Below the pieces are notes generated by a model that saw only the letters and a program-made list of their open reading frames with translations, did not search any database and was not told the DNA's origin. Below are positions 26,424 through 35,078 of a stretch of 64,000 nt of DNA, one piece after another. The stretch lies in assembly GCF_001644645.1 (NCBI RefSeq), contig NZ_CP011390.1:1612001-1676000 (forward strand), in the 5' to 3' direction. The translations under genes were made by a program, and so were the position numbers. Each line of letters begins with the position of its first letter. The stretch's first letter is position 1. The DNA comes from Flavisolibacter tropicus (GTDB lineage: Bacteria; Bacteroidota; Bacteroidia; Chitinophagales; Chitinophagaceae).

Positions 26424-27290
26424 TTACCAAGCGCCTACTTCTTTTAATCGATCCAGACAATGATGTAAACTGGTTTCCCAATCAGGAATCGTTAAACCAA
26501 AGGTTGTTTTAATCTTTTCTTTATTCAGCACGGAATAAGCAGGACGCTTTGCTGGAGTTGGAAAAGCGCTAGTTGGAATTGCATTTACTCGGCATTTCGA
26601 TTGTATATACTGCTGAATAGCATTTGCAAATTCAAACCAGGATATAATTCCATCGTTACTATAATGGTAGATGCCTGGAACCCACTTACCAGAATCAATA
26701 ATTGATAAAATAGCCTTTGCCAAATCCGCCGCATACGTAGGACTACCCAGTTGGTCTGCTACTACACTGATTTCTTCTTTAGATTGCAGCAGGCGAAGCA
26801 TCGTCTTTACAAAATTGTTCCCATACTCCGAATACACCCATGCGGTACGAATAATTATGCTTTCTGTATTTACAGCCAAAGCTCCCTCTTCGCCTCTAAG
26901 TTTTGATAACCCATAAATATTTTGAGGATCTACAGGATGCTCTTCTTTATAAGGATCACTCCCATTTCCATCAAATACGTAATCGGTGGATATATGAATA
27001 AACTTAGTCCCAAATTGAGAAGAAACAAGCGCCAGATTTTTAGTACCTGTTTCATTAATCAGAAAAGCTGTTTCCCTTTCTGTTTCAGCTTTATCTACAG
27101 CTGTATAAGCAGCACAATTGATACAATAATCTGGATGTAGCTGATTAAATATCAATTTAACATTTTCCAGATCAGCAATATTCAAATCCTCTTTGGTAAA
27201 AAAATGGATTTGCGCCTTAGGATAGCTATTCTGAAAAGCTTGAATCTCTTTTCCCAATTGACCATTTGCTCCTGTAACAACAATTTTCAT
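26424..27290 (-). CDS. rfbD: dTDP-4-dehydrorhamnose reductase
   Basis: A 288-residue extended SDR. The NADPH motif is VTGANGQLGKEI, the active-site segment STDYVFDGNG holds Thr102 and Asp103, and the YxxxK pair is Tyr126 and Lys130 (IYGLSK). It reduces dTDP-4-keto-L-rhamnose to dTDP-L-rhamnose, the last step of rhamnose donor synthesis. It lies 8 bases after rfbC in a four-gene sugar operon and is the last gene. The first two pathway enzymes (RmlA, RmlB) are not in the window. Also known as rmlD. Confidence 0.93.
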   Translation of the reverse strand: MKIVVTGANGQLGKEIQAFQNSYPKAQIHFFTKEDLNIADLENVKLIFNQLHPDYCINCAAYTAVDKAETERETAFLINETGTKNLALVSSQFGTKFIHISTDYVFDGNGSDPYKEEHPVDPQNIYGLSKLRGEEGALAVNTESIIIRTAWVYSEYGNNFVKTMLRLLQSKEEISVVADQLGSPTYAADLAKAILSIIDSGKWVPGIYHYSNDGIISWFEFANAIQQYIQSKCRVNAIPTSAFPTPAKRPAYSVLNKEKIKTTFGLTIPDWETSLHHCLDRLKEVGAW

Positions 27291-27298
27291 AGCAGGGA

Positions 27299-27853
27299 TT
27301 AAAATTCAAAATTGGATACGCAATCTTTTAGCAAAGGCAATTCAATGTCTTTTGAAGAAACAACGGCTTGCTTTAAGTCAACCTGCCAATCAATATTCAA
27401 CGCAGGATCATCAAACCGTATTCCCCCTTCACTTTCTTTATTATAAAACTGGTTGCACTTATATAACACAGAGGCTGTTTCAGACAATACAGAAAACCCA
27501 TGCGCAAAACCGGCAGGAATTAATAACTGCTTTTTATTTTCCGAAGTAAGTTCAACACTAAAGTACTTTCCAAATGTAGGAGACCCTTTACGTATATCAA
27601 CTGCCACATCTAAAATGGCACCCTCTAAAACACGTACTAATTTTACCTGAGCAAAGGGGTTTAATTGAAAATGCAACCCCCTGATTACGCCATGCGAAGA
27701 CCGGGATTGATTGTCTTGAACAAATTTGTAGTCAATTCCATTTTTATGAAAAAGGCTCTCATTGTAAGCTTCAAAGAAATAGCCGCGGCTATCTCCAAAT
27801 ACAGTGGGTTCAATAACAATCAACCCGGGTAAATCACAAGCAGTAAACTTCAT
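27299..27853 (-). CDS. rfbC: dTDP-4-dehydrorhamnose 3,5-epimerase
   Basis: A 184-residue cupin-fold enzyme. The catalytic His61 is in VIRGLHFQ, Lys71 in QVKLVRVLEG, and the conserved Tyr131 in SVLYKC. The opening LIVIEPTVFGDSRGYFFEAYN is typical. It epimerises dTDP-4-keto-6-deoxyglucose at C3 and C5, giving the substrate for the reductase that follows 8 bases later. Only two bases separate it from the upstream dehydrogenase gene, so the operon is tight. Also known as rmlC. Confidence 0.94.
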   Translation of the reverse strand: MKFTACDLPGLIVIEPTVFGDSRGYFFEAYNESLFHKNGIDYKFVQDNQSRSSHGVIRGLHFQLNPFAQVKLVRVLEGAILDVAVDIRKGSPTFGKYFSVELTSENKKQLLIPAGFAHGFSVLSETASVLYKCNQFYNKESEGGIRFDDPALNIDWQVDLKQAVVSSKDIELPLLKDCVSNFEF

Positions 27854-27855
27854 TT

Positions 27856-29145
27856 TTAGAAACTCCAGTATTGTCTGGATTTTAATTTATTACGATAGGT
27901 ACCTTTTAAATCAGCAACTAAGGCATGTGGTTTTGTAAGTGTTGCAAAGTCTGTATCATCTAATTCAGCGTAAGGTTCATGACAAACACTTACAATAACT
28001 GCATCATATTCACCATGTGCTTTTTCTGTCAAACCAAAACCATACTCATGCTTCAACTCTTCTGAATCAGCATATGGATCTACTACATCTACATTTAAGA
28101 AGAAGGACTGCAACTCTCTTACTACATCAGCCACTTTTGAGTTACGGATATCACTAACATTCTCTTTGAATGTAGCACCCATTACCAGCACTCTTGCTGA
28201 TTTCACATCGCTTACATTTTTAATTATATGTTGTACCACTTTGCGAGCTAAGTACAGCGACATATTATCATTGATATAACGACCAGCTAGAATTACACGA
28301 GAATTATACCCTAGCTCACTAGCCTTATACGTTAAGTAGTAAGGATCCACACCTATACAATGGCCTCCAACTAAACCTGGAGAAAACTTCAAGAAGTTCC
28401 ATTTGGTACCAGCTGCTTCTAATACTTCATAGGTATTAATTCCCATTTTGTCAAAGATGATCGACAACTCGTTCATCAATGCAATATTCAAATCACGCTG
28501 CGTATTCTCAATAATTTTAGCAGCCTCAGCTACCTTAATAGATGAAGCTTTGTGAACACCTGCTTTCACAACCACTTCATAAACCTTCGCAATTATATCT
28601 AAAGATTCAGCGTCACAACCAGAAACTACTTTTACAATTGATGCTAATGTATGTTTCTTATCACCTGGATTGATACGCTCTGGAGAGTAACCCAATTTGA
28701 AATCTGTCTTCATTCTTAAACCAGACAGCTTTTCAATGATAGGTAAGCAATCCTCCTCTGTACATCCTGGATATACAGTCGATTCAAACACTACATAGTC
28801 ACCTTTCTTAATCACCTTCCCTATTGTTTCTGAAGCTCTTTTAACAGGGTTCAAATCAGGCACATTATGATCATCAACAGGAGTTGGTACTGCTACAATA
28901 AAGAATTTTGCTTCACGTAGTACGTCAAGTGAATTGGTAAAGGTGATATCACACCCTTCAAAAGCTTCCTTTTCCAACTCATTGCTAGGGTCAATGCCCT
29001 GCTTCATCAACTCTATGCGCTTCTCATTGATATCAAAACCAATAACAGAAAGCTTTTTGGCAAATTCTAAGGCAATAGGAAGTCCTACATAACCTAATCC
29101 AATTACGGCTAACTTTTCTTTCTTTTCCAGTAATTCTTGGTACAT
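27856..29145 (-). CDS. UDP-sugar 6-dehydrogenase (TviB/WbpA-like nucleotide sugar dehydrogenase)
   Basis: A 429-residue enzyme with the NAD motif LAVIGLGYVGLPIALEFA, the catalytic Cys263 in GGHCIGVDPYYLTYK, and Lys210 in AEAAKIIENTQRDLN. The sequence style resembles the TviB/WbpO branch, which oxidises UDP-GlcNAc or UDP-GalNAc to the uronic acid, rather than UDP-glucose dehydrogenase. This is judged by eye. With the DegT aminotransferase upstream and RmlC/RmlD downstream it points to an acidic, amino-sugar and rhamnose-containing surface polysaccharide. No glycosyltransferase or flippase is present here. Confidence 0.9.
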   Translation of the reverse strand: MYQELLEKKEKLAVIGLGYVGLPIALEFAKKLSVIGFDINEKRIELMKQGIDPSNELEKEAFEGCDITFTNSLDVLREAKFFIVAVPTPVDDHNVPDLNPVKRASETIGKVIKKGDYVVFESTVYPGCTEEDCLPIIEKLSGLRMKTDFKLGYSPERINPGDKKHTLASIVKVVSGCDAESLDIIAKVYEVVVKAGVHKASSIKVAEAAKIIENTQRDLNIALMNELSIIFDKMGINTYEVLEAAGTKWNFLKFSPGLVGGHCIGVDPYYLTYKASELGYNSRVILAGRYINDNMSLYLARKVVQHIIKNVSDVKSARVLVMGATFKENVSDIRNSKVADVVRELQSFFLNVDVVDPYADSEELKHEYGFGLTEKAHGEYDAVIVSVCHEPYAELDDTDFATLTKPHALVADLKGTYRNKLKSRQYWSF

Positions 29146-29239
29146 AAATGATATTTCGTGTAAGGGTTTAATTGTTCTGGTTTCCCCTTGAGGTTTATTG
29201 GCTTTTTATTTTTAATAAGAAGCGTCAGATAGACCATCG

Positions 29240-30367
29240 CTAGCGAATATAGTCTAAAACACTTTTTGTAATGTACTGCAGTTGACCCTCTTCCATCTCT
29301 GTATGAATAGGAAGGGAAACTACTCGTTCGGTCAACCAGTCTGTGACTGGCAGATTAGTAGCATCGGCTCCAAATGAAGCAAACATTTGTTGGCGATGTG
29401 CTGGCACAGGATAATAGATCATAGATGGTATACCTTGACTAGCTAAATGATCAACCAATCCGTTTCTATCTACCCCCTCTAGTAAAAGCGTATATTGATG
29501 AAACACATGTTTACAATATGGGGCGCGGAATGGTGTTGTTATTTTTGGATGACCAGCAAATGCAGCGTCATAACCATCTGCCACCTTTCTACGTGCATCT
29601 ATATAGGAATCAAGGTAACGCAACTTTATTTCTAGTATTGCTGCTTGAATAGTATCTAACCGACTATTACACCCTACTACATCATGATAGTAACGCTTAC
29701 TTTGTCCATGATTAGCAACCATACGTAATTGAGCGGCCAATGCATCATCATTTGTCAAAATAGCGCCACCATCTCCATAACAGCCTAAATTTTTTGACGG
29801 GAAAAAAGAGGTTCCGCTACAAGTACCTAACGAACCCGTTTTTTTAGTTGTACCATCAGAAAAATAGTAATCACTTCCTATAGCCTGGGCATTATCTTCT
29901 ATTACAAATAAATTATGTGCTTCTGCTATTTTCAAAATCTCCTCCATGTTAGCCGCCTGCCCATAAAGATGTACAGGAACAATAGCCTTTGTTTTGGGTG
30001 TGATGGCTTTTTGTAAAGCGGCTGCATCCATACAAAACGTTTGCGGGTCCACATCTACAAATACCGGCGTCAAACGTAAAAGGGCAATTACTTCTGTAGT
30101 AGCTATATAAGTAAAGGACGGCGTAATCACTTCATCCCCCGGTTGCAAACCTAATGCCATCATTGAAATTTGCAGGGCATCGGTACCATTTGCACAAGGG
30201 ATCACGTGTTGCACACCATTATATTGGGCTAAAGCTGTAGCAAAACTTTGAACCTGCGGACCATTAATAAAGGCACTACTTTCAAGCACATTTATTACCG
30301 CAGCATCCACTTCCTCTTTAATCTTTCTATACTGTTGCTTTAAATCAACCATCTGTATTGGTCGCAT
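29240..30367 (-). CDS. DegT/DnrJ/EryC1-type sugar aminotransferase
   Basis: 375 residues from the ATG at 30367. A longer frame exists from a TTG at 30451, but a promoter-like TACTTTTG (30388-30395) lies inside that extension. The PLP Lys is at 192 (TSFFPSKNLGCYGDGGA) and Asp158 is in VIEDNAQAIG. The opening QMVDLKQQYRKIKEEVDAAV is typical. The family transfers an amino group from glutamate to a nucleotide-linked keto sugar. First gene of the four-gene sugar operon, 94 bases ahead of the dehydrogenase gene. The exact sugar is not determined. Confidence 0.9.
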   Translation of the reverse strand: MRPIQMVDLKQQYRKIKEEVDAAVINVLESSAFINGPQVQSFATALAQYNGVQHVIPCANGTDALQISMMALGLQPGDEVITPSFTYIATTEVIALLRLTPVFVDVDPQTFCMDAAALQKAITPKTKAIVPVHLYGQAANMEEILKIAEAHNLFVIEDNAQAIGSDYYFSDGTTKKTGSLGTCSGTSFFPSKNLGCYGDGGAILTNDDALAAQLRMVANHGQSKRYYHDVVGCNSRLDTIQAAILEIKLRYLDSYIDARRKVADGYDAAFAGHPKITTPFRAPYCKHVFHQYTLLLEGVDRNGLVDHLASQGIPSMIYYPVPAHRQQMFASFGADATNLPVTDWLTERVVSLPIHTEMEEGQLQYITKSVLDYIR

Positions 30368-30387
30368 GTAAATAATTTTTGGCTGCG

Positions 30388-30395
30388 CAAAAGTA
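30388..30395 (-). promoter_or_regulatory. Promoter of the sugar operon
   Basis: TACTTTTG on the minus strand with a TTTG 17 bases upstream. It lies about 20 bases from the aminotransferase ATG. Confidence 0.65.
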
Positions 30396-30426
30396 GCAAA
30401 TATGAAACGAAACAAACTAGGCTTGC

Positions 30427-30434
30427 TACATTTG
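30427..30434 (+). promoter_or_regulatory. Promoter box of kdtA
   Basis: TACATTTG lies 27 bases before the kdtA GTG start. It is divergent from the sugar operon promoter; the two boxes are about 30 bases apart. Confidence 0.6.
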
Positions 30435-30461
30435 CGGCATAGCCTCCTCAAATAATAGATT

Positions 30462-31670
30462 GTGCTTATCTTTTATAACATCTTTATTACGCTTTATTCC
30501 TGGGCAGTGCGCCTAGTTGCTTCTTGGAACCCTAAAGCCCATGAATGGGTTGCTGGCCGAAAAAACTGGGCGACTACCCTTTCCAATCAAATTAATCAAG
30601 ATCACCCCTGGATTTGGGTGCATTGTGCTTCTGCCGGCGAATTTGAGCAAGGAAAACCAGTTATTGAACAATTAAAGCAAACGTATACGCGCCATAAAAT
30701 TCTTGTATCCTTCTTTTCTCCCTCTGGTTACGCAGCGGGGAAAAAATACAAACATGCCGATGCTATTTGCTATTTACCACTAGATACACCAAAAAACTCT
30801 AAACAATTTTTAGATATCGTTCAACCACAACTGGTAATCTTTATTAAATATGATTATTGGTATCACTATTTAAAAACTATAGCCAATCGAAATATCCCCC
30901 TATTGCTAGTTTCTGCTATTTTCAGAGAAAGCCAACCATTTTTTAAATGGTATGGAGGCCTTCATAGAAAAATACTCACTTTTTTCTCTCACCTATTTGT
31001 TCAGGATGCGTCTTCTAAAGAGCGGCTTCAGTCTATTGGCATTTTAAATAGTACCGTTAGTGGCGACACCCGATTTGACCGTGTAGCCGCTATTGCCAAA
31101 AACTTTACAGAAGTAACACACATAGAGAGTTTTATCGCAGATGCTAAAGTTTTGGTTGCAGGTAGCACTTGGTCTGATGATGAAAAAATGATTCAAGAAG
31201 CGTTGGCAAACCAGAACCATCTTAAGGCTATCATAGCACCTCACGAGATAAATGCTGCCCATGTCGATGACTTGTTGAAACTTTTCCCCAATGCAGTCAA
31301 ATATTCAGAAGCAGAAAAAAAAGAGGTATGCCAATATCAGGTTCTGATTATCGACAACGTGGGTATGCTTTCACGCCTATATTATTACGCAGATATAACA
31401 TACATTGGTGGAGGCTTTAATAAAAGCGGTATCCATAATACACTTGAGCCCGCAGTATGGGGAAAACCTGTATTATTTGGACCCAATTACCAAAAGTTCA
31501 AAGAAGCTAGGGATCTAATCCAACAAAAAGCAGCTTACACTGTAACAAATGCAGCTGAACTCACTCAAACACTAAAAGCATTATTGGAAGATGAGGAGTT
31601 AATAAAAAAAGCAGCCTTTCTGCTCAAGATTATGTACAGGAACAGAAAGGTGCTACAGAAACAATTCTAA
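30462..31670 (+). CDS. kdtA: 3-deoxy-D-manno-octulosonic acid transferase, 3' end frame-disrupted
   Basis: A GTG-started 402-residue protein in this frame. It has an N-terminal membrane anchor, the Kdo transferase domain (WVHCASAGEFEQGKPVIEQLK with the catalytic-type Glu, LVIFIKYDYWYHYL, LVSAIFRESQPFFKW) and the GT-B nucleotide-binding half (VLVAGSTWSDDE, DITYIGGGFNKSGIHNTLEPAVWGKPVLFGP). KdtA (WaaA) adds Kdo to lipid A precursor at the inner membrane. After about residue 385 the frame gives an atypical tail. The expected ending (SAQDYVQEQKGATETILNYI) is encoded from 31622 to a TGA at 31703-31705 in another frame. One added base in the A7 run at 31604-31610 or the following T3 would restore it. 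This is either a sequencing slip or a real C-terminal change. The restored end would overlap the convergent gene. Confidence 0.88.
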   Translation: MLIFYNIFITLYSWAVRLVASWNPKAHEWVAGRKNWATTLSNQINQDHPWIWVHCASAGEFEQGKPVIEQLKQTYTRHKILVSFFSPSGYAAGKKYKHADAICYLPLDTPKNSKQFLDIVQPQLVIFIKYDYWYHYLKTIANRNIPLLLVSAIFRESQPFFKWYGGLHRKILTFFSHLFVQDASSKERLQSIGILNSTVSGDTRFDRVAAIAKNFTEVTHIESFIADAKVLVAGSTWSDDEKMIQEALANQNHLKAIIAPHEINAAHVDDLLKLFPNAVKYSEAEKKEVCQYQVLIIDNVGMLSRLYYYADITYIGGGFNKSGIHNTLEPAVWGKPVLFGPNYQKFKEARDLIQQKAAYTVTNAAELTQTLKALLEDEELIKKAAFLLKIMYRNRKVLQKQF

Positions 31671-31677
31671 ATTATAT

Positions 31678-32538
31678 TCAGGAAAAACGTCTTTTCACAA
31701 GCTGATAGAAGTATTGAACCACTTCTTTATCATCGTTCCAACCCAATTTGATCTTCAACTCACGGTTGATCCAGTATTCCGCTTCTGGTAAAATATTAAA
31801 GGCGTTGATCGTTTTTATACTACGCTCATAAAGGCCTTCATCACCACGGAATAGTTCATTGATAAAAAGAAACTTATCATTTACACCAATACCCTTCCTT
31901 AAATCTTTGATGGGTGTATCTTTTAATGCATTGGCTAAATCCGTTTTCTCCTGTTTTAGCTTGTCATTAAGAGATGCTTCTTTACCGCCAATAACCTCAT
32001 GAACCTCGCGAGACGGTTGCTGCTGCTGCGAGAATGTAGGTATTTCATCCATTACATCAAATGGTAATAGGGTATGATATTGCGGCTGTTCTTGACGCTC
32101 CTCTTTTACTGGCTCATGTGGAACAAAATCAGGTTTCTTTAAGAAATAAGGCTCTTTAACGGATTCTGGCTGAACGTCTACAGCTTGCACTGGCTCTTCT
32201 TTTATGACGGAAACCGCTTCTGGTTCATCAAAAAAGCTAGGCTGACGGAACATGGGCTTTTCCTCTTTAGGCTCTACCACTGGTGCAACAGGCACAACTT
32301 TCACTGGCTGAATCACTTCTTCAGTTTGCAAAACCGCACTTTCTTTTTCAACAGTAACGTTGCGAGCCACTGTAGGCAAAACAACGGCAACCTTTTTACT
32401 AGTACCAATATAAGACTCCTGTTGCAGGCGTCGCAACTCCTCATGCAGTAATAGCACGGTTACCTGCAATTGTGCAGGGGTTTCATTGGCAGCTTTCTGT
32501 GTTAATAACTTCTCTATTAAGACGTGAACACGATCCAT
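31678..32538 (-). CDS. Conserved protein of unknown function with a low-complexity Glu/Pro/Val-rich middle
   Basis: 286 residues from the ATG at 32538. The frame extends 44 codons upstream, but a TACTTTTG box at 32601-32608 and the composition argue against those. Residues 1-45 are a helical segment (VLIEKLLTQKAANETPAQLQ). Residues 50-200 are rich in Glu, Pro, Val and Lys and look disordered. Residues 215-286 are a compact conserved C-terminal domain (IKDLRKGIGVNDKFLFINELFRGD to the end) that I recall from other Bacteroidota hypothetical proteins. No catalytic motif is visible. It probably acts as a cytosolic adaptor or scaffold, but this is a guess from architecture. Confidence 0.75.
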   Translation of the reverse strand: MDRVHVLIEKLLTQKAANETPAQLQVTVLLLHEELRRLQQESYIGTSKKVAVVLPTVARNVTVEKESAVLQTEEVIQPVKVVPVAPVVEPKEEKPMFRQPSFFDEPEAVSVIKEEPVQAVDVQPESVKEPYFLKKPDFVPHEPVKEERQEQPQYHTLLPFDVMDEIPTFSQQQQPSREVHEVIGGKEASLNDKLKQEKTDLANALKDTPIKDLRKGIGVNDKFLFINELFRGDEGLYERSIKTINAFNILPEAEYWINRELKIKLGWNDDKEVVQYFYQLVKRRFS

Positions 32539-32600
32539 GGGATTATGGTACTTTTGACGGCTTTTAAAAATGGGATGATTGATAACGAATAACGAGCTGG

Positions 32601-32608
32601 CAAAAGTA
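32601..32608 (-). promoter_or_regulatory. Promoter box for the Glu/Pro-rich protein gene
   Basis: TACTTTTG on the minus strand, about 60 bases before the ATG at 32538. It supports that start over the longer frame. Confidence 0.6.
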
Positions 32609-32652
32609 CAAACACTTTGTAAAATTTTTAAATTAACGCTAACTGCAAACGA

Positions 32653-33231
32653 ATGTTTATTGAACCTCACATAAAAGGAGAATGCGGCGGATGGATAGAA
32701 GTCATTTGCGGCTCTATGTTTTCAGGCAAAACAGAAGAGTTGATACGTCGCCTAAAAAGAGCAAAGATTGCTAACCTAAAGGTTGAAATCTTCAAACCGG
32801 CTATTGATATACGGTATGATGAAGTAAAGATTGTTTCGCACGATGAAAATCAAATCCATTCTACCCCCATTGACAACTCTCAGAAGATCTTATTGTTAGC
32901 GCAAGATGTAGATGTAGTAGGAATTGATGAAGCCCAGTTCTTTGATGATCAACTCCCCTACGTTTGCGATGAATTAGCCTGTAGAGGGGTGCGTGTTATC
33001 GTCGCTGGATTAGACATGGACTATCTGGCCAAGCCATTTGGGCAAATGCCTGCCCTACTAGCTAAAGCTGATTATATTACAAAGCTGCACGCTATCTGTA
33101 TGCGTTGTGGCAATATCGCTAATTATTCGTATCGCAAAATACCCAACGAAGACCGTATCATGCTGGGTGAAAAAGATGTTTACGAACCTCGCTGCCGCCG
33201 CTGCTACACCTTAGGTAGCGCTCTTGATTAA
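32653..33231 (+). CDS. tdk: Thymidine kinase
   Basis: A 192-residue type II thymidine kinase. It has the P-loop [20 protein letters not shown], the DEAQFFDD motif with the catalytic-type Glu, [12 protein letters not shown], and a zinc site built from CMRCG and PRCRRCY. It phosphorylates thymidine to dTMP in the salvage pathway in the cytosol. It is divergent from the Glu/Pro-rich gene. Complete length and all motifs are intact. Confidence 0.95.
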   Translation: MFIEPHIKGECGGWIEVICGSMFSGKTEELIRRLKRAKIANLKVEIFKPAIDIRYDEVKIVSHDENQIHSTPIDNSQKILLLAQDVDVVGIDEAQFFDDQLPYVCDELACRGVRVIVAGLDMDYLAKPFGQMPALLAKADYITKLHAICMRCGNIANYSYRKIPNEDRIMLGEKDVYEPRCRRCYTLGSALD

Positions 33232-33255
33232 TACAAACTAGCAATTAAAAAATTT

Positions 33256-33280
33256 ATAAAGGCCTCTTCGGAGGCCTTTG
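33256..33280 (-). terminator. Terminator of the DUF6263-like lipoprotein gene, UUCG-type loop
   Basis: AAAGGCCTC (33258-33266), TTCG, GAGGCCTTT (33271-33279). The AT-rich flank gives a U-tract only on the minus strand, though it also separates tdk from the convergent gene. Confidence 0.8.
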
Positions 33281-33288
33281 TTACTGAA

Positions 33289-34173
33289 TTAAGATCTTTC
33301 TTTACCCGTGACTGTTGCTTTGGTCGTCATCTTCATCTGTCCATCCATCTTCTGCTCATAAACAGCGGTCTCAACCAACCCGGTTTTAGCATTCACCTTC
33401 ATTTTACCTATTTGTTCGCCCGTTAAATTAGCACCACTGGTAAACTTCATATCTGACTTTGCATCTAACATTACAAAATTCCCTTGAATTGATTTTACGG
33501 TATAAGTAGTGGTCATATCCATAGGCATCAAGCTGGTTCCAGACAGTTTCTTTTCCCAGCTATCTCCCACTTTCACAGGCTTATTGGGAAAAATATTGAA
33601 GGATTGACTAAACAACTCTTTGATATTTTCTTCATTGAATTGTTGTGTAAAAGCCTGACGAACCATAGGCTTCATTTCTTCCTTTACTTTAATACTACCA
33701 ACCATAGCATCAGCTATCTGCTGAAGGCCCGACACCTCAGTTACCTTTCCTTCTTTATCTACTTTAATAAGGAAGCTTTTTCCTTTTAAAGCTCCAAACA
33801 TCGCTGCCATCAATTGACTTGGATCAGAAATTTCGCCAGAAGCAACCGTATCTGGTGCATCTGAGTCGGCTTTAATGATCTTATCGGCCATAGCTATATT
33901 CATTGCAAAACGCTTATAGGTAGTTTTTAGCGTTTTTATATTTCCATCATCCTCAATAACCTCCATTACATAATCGCTCTTCATGTTAGTATTAACATTC
34001 TGCCCGGACATTTCCTGCTTCATATCAAAATCCATAACATAATCGTAAGCTTTCCCTTTTTGCAGGTTAAACTGAAAGTTAGCCGTAGCTGCATTCTTAT
34101 TTTCAGAACAGCCACTCCATAAAATCAATAAAAAGAGCGAGGTCATTAAAAATACGGTCCGGGTTTGTTTCAT
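33289..34173 (-). CDS. DUF6263-like lipoprotein
   Basis: A 294-residue protein with a lipoprotein signal ending LWSGC. The mature part is rich in beta-strand patterns: FQFNLQKGKAYDYVMDFDMKQEM, then FNIFPNKPVKVGDSWEKKL and TYTVKSIQGNFVMLDAKSDM. It ends with an EQKMDGQMKMTTKATVTG strand. This layout matches the DUF6263 family of Bacteroidota surface lipoproteins. Function is unknown. It is probably cell-envelope anchored. Confidence 0.72.
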   Translation of the reverse strand: MKQTRTVFLMTSLFLLILWSGCSENKNAATANFQFNLQKGKAYDYVMDFDMKQEMSGQNVNTNMKSDYVMEVIEDDGNIKTLKTTYKRFAMNIAMADKIIKADSDAPDTVASGEISDPSQLMAAMFGALKGKSFLIKVDKEGKVTEVSGLQQIADAMVGSIKVKEEMKPMVRQAFTQQFNEENIKELFSQSFNIFPNKPVKVGDSWEKKLSGTSLMPMDMTTTYTVKSIQGNFVMLDAKSDMKFTSGANLTGEQIGKMKVNAKTGLVETAVYEQKMDGQMKMTTKATVTGKERS

Positions 34174-34256
34174 ACTTCTGATTTATGTTGTCAAAATAAA
34201 GATTTAGCACTTAGCAAAATACATTTGTGAGCTACCTTCGAAAAAAAATTTAGACT

Positions 34257-34904
34257 ATCAATAAAATACTGACCCTTTTTAAAAAGGACTTATTACTGGA
34301 AGTTCGTCAACAGTACAGTTTCTATGGTATATTATTATATATAGGATCAACCATTTTTGTATTATTCCTGGCTATAGACGAACCAGAAAGCCGCGTTTGG
34401 AATGGCTTATTCTGGATCATACAGTTATTTATCTGTATAAATGCGGTTGCAAAAAGCTTTTTACAGGAAAGCCGGTCTCGCATGCTTTATTTTCAATCAA
34501 TAGTAAGTCCGCAACATTTTGTATTAGCCAAACTATTGTTCAACTCTCTTTTGATGCTGATAATGAGCATCTTAAGTCTAGCTTTGTTTACCCTTTTCTT
34601 TTCCAATCCAGCCGAAAAAGTACTTCCCTTCATTGGACTGGTTTTTTTGGGCGGCTGGAGCCTCAGCCTAGTATTTAGCTTTTTAGCGGCCATAGCTGCC
34701 AAAGCTCAACAGAATGCAGCCATTATGGCTATTTTAGGCTTTCCCCTCATTATCCCTCAGTTGGTAATGTTGATGAAAATATCCGCATCAGCTTTTAGTA
34801 CTACAGCCACGATCCCTACGACACCTGTATTGATGCTCATAGTAATGGATGTCTTGGTTATCCTTTTAGCCAACATTCTTTACCCTTTCTTGTGGAAAGA
34901 CTAA
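34257..34904 (+). CDS. ccmB: Haem exporter subunit CcmB with no canonical start codon
   Basis: The in-frame protein reads KKDLLLEVRQQYSFYGILLY, then WNGLFWIIQLFICINAVAKSF, QESRSRMLYFQSIVSP, and several membrane helices to the end. This is a recognisable CcmB of about 215 residues. An in-frame TAG at 34251-34253 sets the limit. Between it and the ATG at 34482 there is no ATG, GTG or TTG. The ATG at 34482 would remove the first third of the protein, including membrane helices. Likely starts are ATC at 34257, ATA at 34266 or CTG at 34269. CcmB forms the membrane part of the haem-export ABC complex with CcmC. It lies 174 bases upstream of ccmC. The start is unresolved. Confidence 0.75.
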   Translation: MNKILTLFKKDLLLEVRQQYSFYGILLYIGSTIFVLFLAIDEPESRVWNGLFWIIQLFICINAVAKSFLQESRSRMLYFQSIVSPQHFVLAKLLFNSLLMLIMSILSLALFTLFFSNPAEKVLPFIGLVFLGGWSLSLVFSFLAAIAAKAQQNAAIMAILGFPLIIPQLVMLMKISASAFSTTATIPTTPVLMLIVMDVLVILLANILYPFLWKD

Positions 34905-35028
34905 TTAATCAATAGTTAGGTGATTATTGTAACGTTTAAGAAGCCAACAAATGGCATTTAATCAAGAAAAGACATTCTTAAACATTAGCTAATTGGGATA
35001 TTCCCGAATCAACTAATTACTTTCCCCT

Positions 35029-35036
35029 TATTTTTG
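35029..35036 (+). promoter_or_regulatory. Promoter box for ccmC-ccmD
   Basis: TATTTTTG lies about 45 bases upstream of ccmC, in the 174-base gap after ccmB. Confidence 0.55.
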
Positions 35037-35078
35037 CAACCGATAAAATAATGTAACCACCCGTTACACAATCCGATT

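Noticed and set aside
26161..26481. Minus-strand frame covering the tRNA
   Set aside because: It spans tRNA-Gln, its terminator and the end of rfbD. It has no coding character.
30368..30451. 28-residue extension of the DegT aminotransferase from a TTG
   Set aside because: A TACTTTTG promoter box lies inside it, and the family opening begins at the ATG at 30367.
34482..34904. ATG at 34482 as the real start of CcmB
   Set aside because: The frame upstream codes for well-recognised CcmB helices, which this start would remove.
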